Shown piece after piece: positions 26,234-35,196 of a DNA stretch of 64,000 bases. The stretch covers positions 62,001-126,000 of the forward strand of contig DULG01000047.1 in NCBI GenBank assembly GCA_012840485.1, given 5' to 3'. Both the position numbers and the translations under genes were made by a program. The stretch is from Clostridia bacterium (GTDB lineage Bacteria; Bacillota; Thermoanaerobacteria; Thermoanaerobacterales; Thermoanaerobacteraceae). Numbering within the stretch: position 1 is the stretch's first letter; every line of letters starts with the position of its first letter. The notes beneath the pieces are model-generated. The model was not told the DNA's origin. It did no database searches and worked only from the letters and a program-made list of their open reading frames with translations.

Positions 26234-28309
26234 TTAATTTTCTTTAGGCCTAAACTCAACTTCTACAATTTCTCCTTTTTTCAAAATTGTACCTTCTTTT
26301 GGAGTTTGATTAACTGCAAAACCACTACCTTTTATTTTTATTTTAAGTCCTAGAGAATTTAAAATCTCTGCAGCTTCTTTTACGTTCTTACCACTTAAAT
26401 CAGGAACTACTACTTCTTGTATCTTTTCAGGATTTAAATACAAAATTACCTTGGTATTTTCTTCTACAATAGCTCCTGGCTTAGGTATTTGGTCAAAAAC
26501 AGTGTCTCCACCGCCTTCTATCATAAAATCAAGTTTACTTGACAAAATGACTCTCTCCGCTTCATACAATTTCATATTCCTCACATCAGGCACTACAACT
26601 GAGGCGGGTTTTTGTATTCCTTTTGGCTGTACTTCTAAATATCTCAAAGTATCATCTAAAATACTCTTTACTACAGGTGCAGCCAATTGGCTGCCAAAAT
26701 GGGTCTCCGGGTTGTTAGGTTCGTCTATTACTACCAGCACAATAACTTTAGGGTCATCGGCTGGCGCAAAACCTACAAAAGAAGCCACATATTTGCCTGG
26801 CATATACTTTTCTGTAGTTCCAGTTTTGCCAGCTACATCAAATCCTTCAATATATCCTGCTTTACCAGTCCCCTCTGAGACAACACTTTTTAGTATTTCT
26901 CTCATTGTAGAAGAGGTCTCTTCTGATATAACTTGTCTTACTATCTTCGGCTTAAATTCTTTTACTATTTTGCCATTTGAATCCACAATTGATTTTACAA
27001 TTAGAGGTTGCATCAATTTTCCTCCATTGGCTATTGCAGAAACAGCAGTGATCATCTGTAAAGGGGTAACAGCAATGCCTTGCCCAAAAGAATTAGTAGC
27101 CAGTTCAACAGGTCCCACACTCTCCTCCGGCATTACAAGTCCAGGAGCTTCTCCAGGGAGGAGTATCCCTGTTCTTTGGCCAAATCCAAAATCATGTATG
27201 TATTTATAAAGCTTTTCTACCCCTAACCTTTGCCCTAATGTTACAAAAACTACATTACAAGAATTTTGAACTCCTTTTACAAAATCTTCACTTCCATGGG
27301 TGGCCCAGCAATTTATCCTGTGACCAGCAACTGTAGTATAACCCGGGCAATAGAACTGTTCGTGCAGACTCACTAATTTTTCTTCTAAAGCAGCAGAGGC
27401 AGTTATTGTCTTAAAAACGGAACCAGGCTCATAAGCATCTGAAATTGCTTTGTTTCTCCATAATTTATACCATTCCTCTTGAGGTCCTTCAAAAGGGTTA
27501 TTGGGATTAAAATTAGGCCTACTTGCCAAAGCCAATATTTCACCTGTTTTAGGAACCATAACAATGGCTACTGCCCCTTTAGAAGGCTTAGAATGTACCA
27601 TCGCTTGATTTAAAGCCTTTTCTGTAAAGTGCTGAATAGTTTCATCTATTGTAAGTACAACGTTATAACCTGGAAGAGGTTCAAAATACTCTTCTTCGCC
27701 CACATCCATTTTCCTACCTATAGCATCCATTGGTGTAGAAACTTTTCCTGGAATACCTCGTAAAAAGCTGTCAAATACAAGTTCGATACCATCCAATCCC
27801 TGATTATCAATGCCAGTAAAACCCAGTATGTGGCAGCCAAGACTATCTTCCGGATAAAATCTTTTCATATCTTCAGAAATTATTATACCATCTATGTTAA
27901 GCTTTCTTATTGCAGTTGCTTTTTCATCATCAACCTGTTTAGCAATCAAGGCTTCCTGCATGTTTTTATTAAAGATTTTTTGTAAAATTTTTTCTTTATC
28001 TAATCCTAATATTTGAGCTAATACTTCCGCTACTGACTGCCTCTGAGAATCTGGTATTTCTTTAGGTATAACAGTTATTTTATTGACACTAACATTTTCT
28101 GCTAATACTTTTCCATTTCTATCAAATATATTTCCCCTTTTACCGCTGACAGATACATCCAACGTCCATTGAGGAAGTGCCATCTTTTGATATTCTTCAC
28201 TCTTTACAACCTGTATCCAAACAAGCCGAAGTATAAGAGCAAAAACTGCTATAGAAGATAAAAAAAGTAAAAATAGAATTCTCCTCTTTATAGATATAGT
28301 CGGATGTAT
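26234..28309 (-). CDS. class B penicillin-binding protein, FtsI/SpoVD type, with PASTA domains
   Basis: Septal or spore transpeptidase of about 691 residues. The frame opens just after a TAG at 28310; an N-terminal basic stretch (IKRR) and a transmembrane helix lie in the first 35 codons, then a pedestal domain (RGNIFDRNGKVLAEN). The transpeptidase has PGSVFK (catalytic Ser, SxxK), NSCN (SxN) and KTGTTE. Two PASTA repeats end the protein (VVVPDVRN... and VVVPDLSG...). No ATG, GTG or TTG occurs before Met-43, which lies after the membrane anchor, while GGGGG stands 6 bases before ATA at 28309. I therefore place the start at ATA. SpoVD and FtsI cannot be separated on sequence alone. Confidence 0.85.
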   Translation of the reverse strand: MHPTISIKRRILFLLFLSSIAVFALILRLVWIQVVKSEEYQKMALPQWTLDVSVSGKRGNIFDRNGKVLAENVSVNKITVIPKEIPDSQRQSVAEVLAQILGLDKEKILQKIFNKNMQEALIAKQVDDEKATAIRKLNIDGIIISEDMKRFYPEDSLGCHILGFTGIDNQGLDGIELVFDSFLRGIPGKVSTPMDAIGRKMDVGEEEYFEPLPGYNVVLTIDETIQHFTEKALNQAMVHSKPSKGAVAIVMVPKTGEILALASRPNFNPNNPFEGPQEEWYKLWRNKAISDAYEPGSVFKTITASAALEEKLVSLHEQFYCPGYTTVAGHRINCWATHGSEDFVKGVQNSCNVVFVTLGQRLGVEKLYKYIHDFGFGQRTGILLPGEAPGLVMPEESVGPVELATNSFGQGIAVTPLQMITAVSAIANGGKLMQPLIVKSIVDSNGKIVKEFKPKIVRQVISEETSSTMREILKSVVSEGTGKAGYIEGFDVAGKTGTTEKYMPGKYVASFVGFAPADDPKVIVLVVIDEPNNPETHFGSQLAAPVVKSILDDTLRYLEVQPKGIQKPASVVVPDVRNMKLYEAERVILSSKLDFMIEGGGDTVFDQIPKPGAIVEENTKVILYLNPEKIQEVVVPDLSGKNVKEAAEILNSLGLKIKIKGSGFAVNQTPKEGTILKKGEIVEVEFRPKEN

Positions 28310-28320
28310 CTAAATCCCCC

Positions 28321-28764
28321 CTATCTATTAAACACCCCCAATAACCTCATAAAAAAGTTGCTTTTTTCCTGTGATTTTTCTTCAACTTTTTTATCTTCAG
28401 CTATTTTATGTGTTTCACCAACATTTATGTAAACTATTTGGTCTTTCTCTGCCAATTGCATTCCCAATTTTACTTTTGCAATTTCTTCAATTCGCGCAGG
28501 ATTTGTCAAAGAAGCTATTTGAGCTTTTAATTGCTGATTTAAATTATCAGTATATTGAATCTGTCTTTCCATTTTATCTAAAGCAATTGACCTTTGATAA
28601 ATAACAGCATACCTATAAACAACTAAAATACTCAAAGAGCTTATAAAGACTACTAGAATCAAATTTTTTAATTTGGTATTTTTTTTCGCTTTTTTAACTG
28701 GTTCTCTTCTCTCTGAGGTATATGGGGGATATTCGTAATTATACTCTCTTTGTGCTACTATCAA
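28321..28764 (-). CDS. ftsL: cell division protein FtsL
   Basis: A 147-residue bitopic protein: basic cytoplasmic head of about 35 residues, a transmembrane helix (LILVVFISSLSILVVYRYAV), then a coiled-coil/leucine-zipper segment (about 60-95) and a short extracytoplasmic tail with IARIEEIAK-like features. FtsL links FtsQ and the septal synthase. Identity rests on position between rsmH and the PBP and on this topology rather than on conserved residues. The start appears to be TTG with GGAGGTAG upstream. Confidence 0.8.
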   Translation of the reverse strand: MIVAQREYNYEYPPYTSERREPVKKAKKNTKLKNLILVVFISSLSILVVYRYAVIYQRSIALDKMERQIQYTDNLNQQLKAQIASLTNPARIEEIAKVKLGMQLAEKDQIVYINVGETHKIAEDKKVEEKSQEKSNFFMRLLGVFNR

Positions 28765-28792
28765 TTTATTCTACCTCCATTTCTTTTAGAAC

Positions 28793-29719
28793 TTATAGTT
28801 TTTCAGCCACTCTGAGCTTTGCGCTTCTAGACCTTGGGTTAGCCTGTAATTCCTCTTTGGAAGGAAGTATTGGTTTTTTTGTGATAATCTTTATAATTGG
28901 TTCTTTTCTACAAGTACAGGGTAAGCCAGGTGGACATGTACAAGGATTTTCTAATCGTTTAAAAGTATTTTTCACAATTCTATCTTCCAAAGAGTGAAAA
29001 GTGATTATTGCAATGCGCCCTTTCCCCCGTAATACCTCTGCCATATCATCAATAGCTTTATCTAAACCCTTAAGCTCTTCATTAACTTCTATCCTTATAG
29101 CTTGAAATGTTCTTTTTGCTGGATGTGGCCCTTCTCGCCTGGCAGAGACAGGAATAGCACTTTTTATAATATCCACTAACTGAAAAGTGGTTTTTATTTC
29201 CCCTTTTTTTCTCTCTTTTACAATAAACTTAGCAATGCGGGACGCCCACTTCTCTTCTCCATATTCCTTTATCACTCTCTCTAACTCTTTATCAGAATAC
29301 TTATTTACCACATCGTAAGCAGAAAAAGGAGAACTTTTATCCATTCTCATATCTAACGGTGCATCCTTTATATAAGAAAAGCCCCGATCAACTTCCTCTA
29401 ATTGGTAAGATGAAACCCCCAAATCCAAAAGTATCCCATCCACTTTGTAGATTCTTAGTTTTTTTAGTATTTCCTTTATGTTTTTAAAATTATCATTTAT
29501 GTACTCTATATTTTTATAATTTTTAAGCCTTTCTTTAGCAGCAGCTATTGCTTCCCGATCCCTGTCTATAGCAATTAATTTTCCTGCAGTTAACCTTTTT
29601 ACTATCTCCTCTGAATGACCTCCTCCACCTAAAGTACCATCTACATATATTCCCTCAGGCTTTATATTTAGATATTCAATTGTCTCTTTAAGTAAAACGC
29701 TCTTATGAATATATTCCAT
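28793..29719 (-). CDS. rsmH: 16S rRNA (cytosine1402-N4)-methyltransferase RsmH
   Basis: A 308-residue SAM-dependent methyltransferase acting on the P-site region of 16S rRNA. Family motifs are [58 protein letters not shown] and [12 protein letters not shown]. Also called MraW. Located between mraZ and ftsL, the usual start of a dcw cluster. Confidence 0.97.
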   Translation of the reverse strand: MEYIHKSVLLKETIEYLNIKPEGIYVDGTLGGGGHSEEIVKRLTAGKLIAIDRDREAIAAAKERLKNYKNIEYINDNFKNIKEILKKLRIYKVDGILLDLGVSSYQLEEVDRGFSYIKDAPLDMRMDKSSPFSAYDVVNKYSDKELERVIKEYGEEKWASRIAKFIVKERKKGEIKTTFQLVDIIKSAIPVSARREGPHPAKRTFQAIRIEVNEELKGLDKAIDDMAEVLRGKGRIAIITFHSLEDRIVKNTFKRLENPCTCPPGLPCTCRKEPIIKIITKKPILPSKEELQANPRSRSAKLRVAEKL

Positions 29720-29731
29720 TTTTTATCACAC

Positions 29732-30163
29732 CTATATGTTTAAGTCCTCTAAATGCTCAGCGATTTCTTCAAAAGAAACATCTCTACTGCTGGAGTACTC
29801 TTCCCAAACCTCTTTGCTCCAAATTTCAACTCTTGTAGAAACCCCAATAAATATTACATCTTTTTCTATTTGGGCATGCTCTCTTAAATTAGCGGGTATA
29901 AGTATTCTTCCCTGTTTGTCAATCTCACATTCCACAGCTCCAGCTAAGAAAAATCTAGTAAACGCTCTTGCATCTTTTTTGGTAAGTGGCAAAGTTTTAA
30001 GTTTGGCTTCAATATTTTTCCACTCTTCCATTGAATATACAAACAAGCAGTTGTCTAAGCCTTTAGTCAATACAAACCTATCTCCCAGCTCTTCTCTAAA
30101 TTTAGCAGGGATTATAACTCTTCCTTTTGCATCAATTGTGTGTTCGTATTGACCCATCAACAT
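29732..30163 (-). CDS. mraZ: transcriptional regulator MraZ
   Basis: A 143-residue protein of two AbrB-like SpoVT/MraZ half domains: [23 protein letters not shown] and [19 protein letters not shown], each with the DxKGR-type motif (given here only in part). MraZ forms a ring and represses the dcw operon through tandem repeats in front of its own gene, which are present here. I take ATG at 30163 (MLMGQYEH) because it matches family N-termini; a GTG at 30172 has the better-spaced ribosome site. Confidence 0.93.
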   Translation of the reverse strand: MLMGQYEHTIDAKGRVIIPAKFREELGDRFVLTKGLDNCLFVYSMEEWKNIEAKLKTLPLTKKDARAFTRFFLAGAVECEIDKQGRILIPANLREHAQIEKDVIFIGVSTRVEIWSKEVWEEYSSSRDVSFEEIAEHLEDLNI

Positions 30164-30184
30164 ACAAAACACCAAACTTTCCCT

Positions 30185-30218
30185 TCACATTTTCCCACTT
30201 ACCACCACATTGCACCAC
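30185..30218 (-). promoter_or_regulatory. MraZ operator (10-bp tandem repeats)
   Basis: On the minus strand GTGG occurs at 30215-30218, 30205-30208 and 30195-30198, with GTGA at 30185-30188, all in exact 10-base steps. Known MraZ operators are TGGG or GTGG repeats with the same period directly ahead of mraZ. It is 22 to 55 bases upstream of the ATG at 30163. Confidence 0.75.
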
Positions 30219-30274
30219 TTAATATGTTATTCTATATAAAATTAAAAAATCCTGCTAAATTTTTATAAAAAAAT

Positions 30275-30298
30275 AAAAAAAAGCAGGCATTTAGCCTG
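30275..30298 (-). terminator. terminator after the M16 peptidase pair
   Basis: Stem CAGGC/GCCTG (30284-30288 with 30294-30298), 5-base loop, followed on minus by C then eight T residues. It closes the M16 operon before the dcw promoter region. Confidence 0.75.
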
Positions 30299-30337
30299 AA
30301 AAATCAATAATTATACAATTTTTCAAAATAATTATAA

Positions 30338-31615
30338 TTATTTTTTTATAGGGTTTACTATTGAAATCACACTGTTTTCTTCTTTTAAATGATTTTGCAG
30401 CCTATTTGTTACATCTTCAAAGCTTATATTATATAGTACATCCAAATAATCCAATAAATCTATATCTTTCATATAAAAATTTATAAAGCTATAAGCTATG
30501 CTGTCTACTGAATTAAAAGTCCGCAAAAACTTCCCTATATATTTCTTTTTTATTCTTTCAAAATCTTCGCTCTTTAAAAATTCTCTATTTTTTAAAGAAG
30601 TCAAAATTATATCTCTAACTTTGAAAGGGTCTTTTGACTGCCCTCCTATTATTGAATACCCACAATCTATCTCTCCACTGTAATCAAAGCCAAAAGTGCT
30701 GTCAATAAGCCCTTCACTGTACAATTTCTCGTACAAGTCAGAACTTCTGCCGACTGCCATCTCTAAGCTTATCTGTATCTCCAAGCTTTTTTTCAATAAA
30801 TTTTTGCCACCAACTCCCACATCTGTATCTTTAAAGGCCAGATTAAAAAGAGGGAGGGACACCTGCATATCTTGCACTACTTCTTTTTTATAAACTGAAG
30901 AAGGTTCCTCAGGATATATTCTTTTTATTTCTCCTTGCTTTTTTTCTCGTCTCATATTTTCCCTTATAACATTAAGAGTCTTATCTAAATCAATATCCCC
31001 CACAGCAAATAACACCATGTTTTCTGGGTGATAAAAGGTGTAATAGCACTTGTACAAAATCTCCTTGTTGATCTGTGAAATTGATTCAATAGTGCCAGCT
31101 ATGTCTTTTCTCACAGGATGTACATGATAGAGAGCTTCCAAAGCATTAAAGTAAACTCTCCAATTGGGGTCATCTTGGTACATCCTTATTTCTTGAGCTA
31201 TTATTCCCTTTTCCTTCTCCACATTTTCATCTGTAAAATAAGGATTTTGTACAAATTTAACTAAAAGCTTAAGGTTATCGTAAAAATTGTCTGTACTAGC
31301 AAATAGATAGGCAGTTGTAGTAAAATTAGTATAAGCATTAGCAGAAGCACCTAATCTTGAAAACTCTTCAAAGATACTGCCTTCTTCTTCCTCAAACATT
31401 TTATGCTCCAAAAAATGTGCAACTCCATCAGGTACCTCAGTTACTTCTGTATCTCCTGGAACAACAAATTTGCTGTCATTTGAGCCAAAATGGGTAGCAA
31501 ATATTGCAAATTGTTTTGTATAACCTTTTTTAAGCATTATATATACTTTCAAACCATTGTCTAATTCTTGAAAGAAAATCCTTTCATTTATCCTTTCATT
31601 GTATATTTGCTGCAT
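30338..31615 (-). CDS. M16 family metallopeptidase, catalytic member (YmfH-like)
   Basis: A 425-residue inverzincin. The inverted zinc motif is intact: VAHFLEHKMFEEE (HxxEH) about residue 85, with a downstream Glu in the EKEGIIAQEIRMYQDDP segment. Such proteins degrade or process peptides in the cytoplasm. It is preceded, with 3 bases between, by a second M16 protein lacking the zinc motif, so the two probably form a heterodimer like bacterial alpha/beta processing peptidases. Substrate unknown. Ends at a clear terminator. Confidence 0.9.
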   Translation of the reverse strand: MQQIYNERINERIFFQELDNGLKVYIMLKKGYTKQFAIFATHFGSNDSKFVVPGDTEVTEVPDGVAHFLEHKMFEEEEGSIFEEFSRLGASANAYTNFTTTAYLFASTDNFYDNLKLLVKFVQNPYFTDENVEKEKGIIAQEIRMYQDDPNWRVYFNALEALYHVHPVRKDIAGTIESISQINKEILYKCYYTFYHPENMVLFAVGDIDLDKTLNVIRENMRREKKQGEIKRIYPEEPSSVYKKEVVQDMQVSLPLFNLAFKDTDVGVGGKNLLKKSLEIQISLEMAVGRSSDLYEKLYSEGLIDSTFGFDYSGEIDCGYSIIGGQSKDPFKVRDIILTSLKNREFLKSEDFERIKKKYIGKFLRTFNSVDSIAYSFINFYMKDIDLLDYLDVLYNISFEDVTNRLQNHLKEENSVISIVNPIKK

Positions 31616-31618
31616 ATT

Positions 31619-32884
31619 CTATTCCTCCTTTTTACCTGTCATAAAGTACACTGTGTCAAGCTTGATTTTCTTTGAAACCTCCACCACATCCTCTTTTGTC
31701 ACCTTGGCAATTTCTTTAATAAACTCATCTATATCTAAACTTGTCCCTGCTATCTTTTGTGACAAGTAATAGTCAGATTTTGAAGTAGCATTGTCTTTCA
31801 TAGAATTTAAAGAAGTGTACAAAGCTTTTTTAGTAGAATCCAATTCGTAATCTTTGATATTTCCCTCCTCAATTTCTTTTAATTGCTTAAGTATTATGTC
31901 AAGAGCTTTATTGTAATTCTCTATCTCTATCCCACAACTTACTACCATCAAACCTTTAAACCTTTCTAACCTAGAATAAGCATAATAAGCAAGGCTTGCC
32001 TTTTCCCTCACATTCATAAAAAGCTTTGAAAAAGGTCCTCCTCCTAAGACACCGCTATATACCAAAAGTGCATAGTATTCCTCGCTATTAGGCAATACAT
32101 TTGTTCTAAATCCAAGAGTAAGTTTCCCCTGTGTCACTTCCAAATTTTCTCTCACATATTTTACTTCTTTTACTTCTTTGTATATGTTGGGAGAAGAAAT
32201 ATTTAATATATCCTCTCTTTGAAATGCAAAATATTTTCTAAAAATTTCCTCTATATAATCTGGATTTACATTTCCTACCACATATATGTCTATTGGCAAA
32301 GTATTAATACATTTTTGATAATACTCATAGAGATTTTTCTCATCAATAAACTGCAAATCCTCACTTTTTCCCAGTTCAAATATGGCAAAAGGTTCTCCTT
32401 TGCACATCTCTTCATAGCACCGGTCCACCGCATACTTTGTCTTGTCATTTATTCTCGAATCTATCAAATTCTTGTGGACTTCCTTCTCCTGCAAAACATA
32501 TTCCTTGTGAAAAGCATCTCCCTCAGTAAGAGGATTAAAGACAAGTTCTTTTAAAAACTTCACTCCTCCTTCTAAAACATTTTCTTTTATGTACTCCTCT
32601 TGAGGTAATTCTAACCTGTATTGCTGAAGGTGCCTTTCACCTTTTTTATACACAGACACCGTCATCGTAGTTCCATATAAATTTTCTAAATACTTTACCA
32701 TATCCTTATAAGTCTTAATTTTTAAAGAGCCTCTTTTTAAGACAGAGGGTATAAGCGCATATTTAGTAGCTTCTTCTGCCAGTTGATTGTGAACATAAAG
32801 ATTAACTGTCACAGTTTTAAATTTATCAGTGGTATCTATGTACAAATTTATACCATTGCCCAAAGGTTTTTTTATCAATTGCAT
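31619..32884 (-). CDS. M16 family peptidase-like protein without zinc motif (YmfF-like)
   Basis: A 421-residue M16 fold protein. No HxxEH is present where it should be (the N-terminal part reads VNLYVHNQLAEEATKYALIP), so it is probably the non-catalytic partner. The C-terminal half has the peptidase M16_C features VTQGKLTLGFRTN and GGGPFSKLFMNVREKASLAYY. AGGAG is 9 bases before ATG at 32884; an in-frame codon at 32941 would add 19 unmatched residues. Likely cotranscribed with the catalytic member. Confidence 0.85.
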   Translation of the reverse strand: MQLIKKPLGNGINLYIDTTDKFKTVTVNLYVHNQLAEEATKYALIPSVLKRGSLKIKTYKDMVKYLENLYGTTMTVSVYKKGERHLQQYRLELPQEEYIKENVLEGGVKFLKELVFNPLTEGDAFHKEYVLQEKEVHKNLIDSRINDKTKYAVDRCYEEMCKGEPFAIFELGKSEDLQFIDEKNLYEYYQKCINTLPIDIYVVGNVNPDYIEEIFRKYFAFQREDILNISSPNIYKEVKEVKYVRENLEVTQGKLTLGFRTNVLPNSEEYYALLVYSGVLGGGPFSKLFMNVREKASLAYYAYSRLERFKGLMVVSCGIEIENYNKALDIILKQLKEIEEGNIKDYELDSTKKALYTSLNSMKDNATSKSDYYLSQKIAGTSLDIDEFIKEIAKVTKEDVVEVSKKIKLDTVYFMTGKKEE

Positions 32885-32952
32885 GAAATCAACTCCTTCT
32901 AGAATAATCCAGTTATTTTGATTATATGATAATTGTATCACAAATTCAACAA

Positions 32953-32984
32953 TACATAAACCCGGGGAAAAACCCCAGGTTTTA
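32953..32984 (-). terminator. probable terminator of the YhcN/YlaJ gene
   Basis: Imperfect stem AAACC-GGGG paired with CCCC-GGTTT (32958-32967 with 32973-32982, one mismatch), directly after the gene. The T tract on the minus strand is weak, so confidence is moderate. Confidence 0.45.
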
Positions 32985-33545
32985 TTACATGCCAGGTGTG
33001 ATGCGCTTTATTATTTCTGATATCTGTTTTGCAAACTCTGAAACTGGCCTTCCCTCAGAAATACTTCTAGCGATATTGTCTATTCTCTTGTACAAATCTG
33101 GGTCAGCAGTCACATAAACTCTTGTAATAGACTTATCAGTATCTTTCACTGCTTTTTCTATCTTCTTTTTAACATCCTTTTCATGGGTGCCTTGTACTTT
33201 TGCCTTCATGTCTACACCTACAAGAGCAGTAGTTCCAGATATTACAACTGTCGCCTTGTTCACTTCCGGAATTCTAGCAACACTTGTCGCCACTCTTGAA
33301 GCCCTTGTACTCTCAGTAGTAGGCTTTCTCACAGGTGCCGGTGTAGGCACTGTAGGTGCTGTCGGTGCAGGCGTAGTGTATCCCGGAGTTGGAGTTGCTT
33401 TTGAAGGCGCAGGTGCTGGCTTTGTAGGTGCTGGAGTATAGCGGGCTGGAGTAGGCTTTTTCGTCGCTGTTTTACACCCTGTAACAGAAGTCAATATCAT
33501 CAGCCCAATTAACAATACTGTGATTATATTTTTTAATTTTTTCAA
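32985..33545 (-). CDS. YhcN/YlaJ family sporulation lipoprotein
   Basis: A 186-residue spore lipoprotein. The signal peptide ends in LTSVTGC (lipobox Cys near 24), followed by a long Pro/Thr/Ala linker with repeated TPAPT-like units, then the YhcN/YlaJ domain (VARIPEVNKATVVISGTTAL ... RVYVTADPDLYKRI). Members are spore-associated and affect germination in Bacillus. I take TTG at 33545 as start, because AGGAGG stands 8 bases ahead and the first residues are then a classical signal peptide. A CATAATA sits upstream where a -10 for a sporulation sigma factor might be, but a matching -35 was not found. Divergent from ychF. Confidence 0.85.
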   Translation of the reverse strand: MKKLKNIITVLLIGLMILTSVTGCKTATKKPTPARYTPAPTKPAPAPSKATPTPGYTTPAPTAPTVPTPAPVRKPTTESTRASRVATSVARIPEVNKATVVISGTTALVGVDMKAKVQGTHEKDVKKKIEKAVKDTDKSITRVYVTADPDLYKRIDNIARSISEGRPVSEFAKQISEIIKRITPGM

Positions 33546-33628
33546 AGCTATGCACCTCCTCAAGATATATTTTTGCACATTTATTAAAAAGTATTATGCT
33601 AAATTATGGAATATTTTGTGAAAAACAT

Positions 33629-33657
33629 TTGAAAAATTTTTTTCAGTAATATATAAT
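33629..33657 (+). promoter_or_regulatory. sigma-A type promoter of ychF
   Basis: TTGAAA (33629-33634), 17-base spacer, TATAAT (33652-33657). The gene's ribosome site GGAGGT (33675-33680) is 8 bases before the ATG at 33689. Confidence 0.8.
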
Positions 33658-33688
33658 GCATATGTAAAACTGATGGAGGTAAGATAAG

Positions 33689-34780
33689 ATGGAAATAGGA
33701 ATTGTTGGGTTACCTAATGTAGGAAAAAGCACTCTATTCAATGCCATAACAAAGGCTGGAGCAGAATGCGCAAATTACCCTTTTTGCACTATTGAGCCGA
33801 ACGTGGGAATTGTATCTGTACCTGACAAAAGATTGGATTTTTTAGCAAAAATTGAAAAACCTCAAAAAGTCATACCTGCAACAATAAAATTTGTCGATAT
33901 AGCAGGCCTTGTAAAAGGAGCAAGCAAAGGAGAAGGTCTGGGAAATAAATTTTTATCTCATATCAGAGAAGTAGATGCTATCTTGAATGTAGTAAGATGT
34001 TTTGAGAATAACAACATCGTTCATGTGGAAGGAAGTATTGACCCTGTAAGAGATGTAGAGATAATAAACTTAGAACTTATACTGGCAGACATGGAGGTAA
34101 TTGATAGGCGCCTTCAAAAAACCTCAAAGCTTGCACGAAATGAGAAAAAAGCAGCTTTTGAATTGAAAGTATTGGAAAAAATAAAGGCAGGGTTAGATGA
34201 AAGCAAACCTGTAAGGTCCCTTCAATTTACTGAAGAAGAAAAAGCTATAGTAAATCAACTTATGCTGCTTACTTCAAAACCAGTTATGTATGTAGCAAAT
34301 ACATCAGAAGGAGATTTACTCTCTAAAGAAGAAAATCAATATGTAAAAAAGTTAAAAGAATACGCCCAAAAAGAAAATTCTCAAGTTCTAGTCATAAGTG
34401 CAAAAATTGAAGAGGAATTAGCCTCCTTAAGCGATGAAGAAAGGGATGAGCTTTTAAAAGAATACGGTCTTGAAGAGCCAGGCCTTAACAACATAATAAG
34501 GCATGGTTATTCTCTACTTGGGCTTATCACCTTCTTTACAGCCGGACCAAAAGAAGTCCACGCTTGGACAATAAAAAAAGGTACAAAGGCCCCACAAGCG
34601 GCAGGGAAAATTCACTCCGATTTTGAAAAAGGATTTATAAGAGCAGAAGTTATATCTTATGAAGATTTAGTAAAAGCTGGGTCACAATCTGCAGCAAGAG
34701 AAATGGGTCTTATGAGGCTGGAAGGAAAAGACTATGTAATGCAAGATGGAGATGTGGTAGTGTTTAGATTTAATGTATAA
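33689..34780 (+). CDS. ychF: redox-regulated ATPase YchF (Obg family)
   Basis: A 363-residue P-loop NTPase. G1 is GLPNVGKSTLFNA, switch/G3 DIAGLVKGAS; the position of the G4 motif is NTSE rather than NKxD, consistent with ATP rather than GTP preference in YchF. A TGS domain forms the C-terminus (LITFFTAGPKEVHAWTIKKG, given in part; DYVMQDGDVVVFRFNV). Cytosolic, ribosome-associated, implicated in stress and translation control. It has its own promoter and a terminator and is one of the few plus-strand genes. Confidence 0.96.
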   Translation: MEIGIVGLPNVGKSTLFNAITKAGAECANYPFCTIEPNVGIVSVPDKRLDFLAKIEKPQKVIPATIKFVDIAGLVKGASKGEGLGNKFLSHIREVDAILNVVRCFENNNIVHVEGSIDPVRDVEIINLELILADMEVIDRRLQKTSKLARNEKKAAFELKVLEKIKAGLDESKPVRSLQFTEEEKAIVNQLMLLTSKPVMYVANTSEGDLLSKEENQYVKKLKEYAQKENSQVLVISAKIEEELASLSDEERDELLKEYGLEEPGLNNIIRHGYSLLGLITFFTAGPKEVHAWTIKKGTKAPQAAGKIHSDFEKGFIRAEVISYEDLVKAGSQSAAREMGLMRLEGKDYVMQDGDVVVFRFNV

Positions 34781-34806
34781 AAATCGCCTAAAAGGCGATT
34801 TTTATA
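34779..34806 (+). terminator. bidirectional terminator between ychF and the SHOCT gene
   Basis: AAAATCGCC/GGCGATTTT stem with a 4-base loop right after the ychF stop, A-rich before and T-rich after, so it can serve both converging genes. Confidence 0.8.
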
Positions 34807-34808
34807 CA

Positions 34809-35183
34809 TCACTCTAGAGTTATCTCTACATGTTCTCCATCTTCTTCATCATATACATCTACAATTTTTCCTGTCTCTCCACTTTCTAAAGCTTTGAATA
34901 TTTCTTCCAAATTAATACCTTGATTTGCAATTTCAGAAGGCATAAATTTCCCTCCTATCTTTAAACCCAAAGCTACAAGACTATAAGGAATAGATAAATT
35001 TACTTTTAATCTATTGTTAACTGTATCATAGACCTTTATCTTCATCCACCTAAATCTTTTTGTAGGTGTATTAAGTGTAACCTCTTTTTCATTTTCTTCC
35101 ATTGCCTTTAAAAGTTCTGCCGCTTCCTCTGCCGTTATCTTTCCTTCCTCCAACATCTTTAAAATTCTCATCCTTTCCTCCAT
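34809..35183 (-). CDS. SHOCT-like domain protein
   Basis: A 124-residue protein. Residues 1-28 are a SHOCT-like helical hairpin (LKMLEEGKITAEEAAELL), then a beta-rich region WMKIKVYDTVNNRLKVNLSIP and an acidic end. The same hairpin opens the upstream DUF4097 protein and ends the DUF2089 protein, which points to a shared oligomerisation or docking role. Function unknown. Last gene of the three-gene group. Confidence 0.7.
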   Translation of the reverse strand: MEERMRILKMLEEGKITAEEAAELLKAMEENEKEVTLNTPTKRFRWMKIKVYDTVNNRLKVNLSIPYSLVALGLKIGGKFMPSEIANQGINLEEIFKALESGETGKIVDVYDEEDGEHVEITLE

Positions 35184-35196
35184 AAAAAAGCCCCCC

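Noticed and set aside
26451-27209. 252-codon open frame on the plus strand
   Set aside because: Antisense shadow of the PASTA penicillin-binding protein; no ribosome site and no recognisable sequence.
33580-33620. Sigma-G promoter for the YhcN/YlaJ gene
   Set aside because: A CATAATA -10-like element is there, but no matching -35 at 15-18 bases was found.
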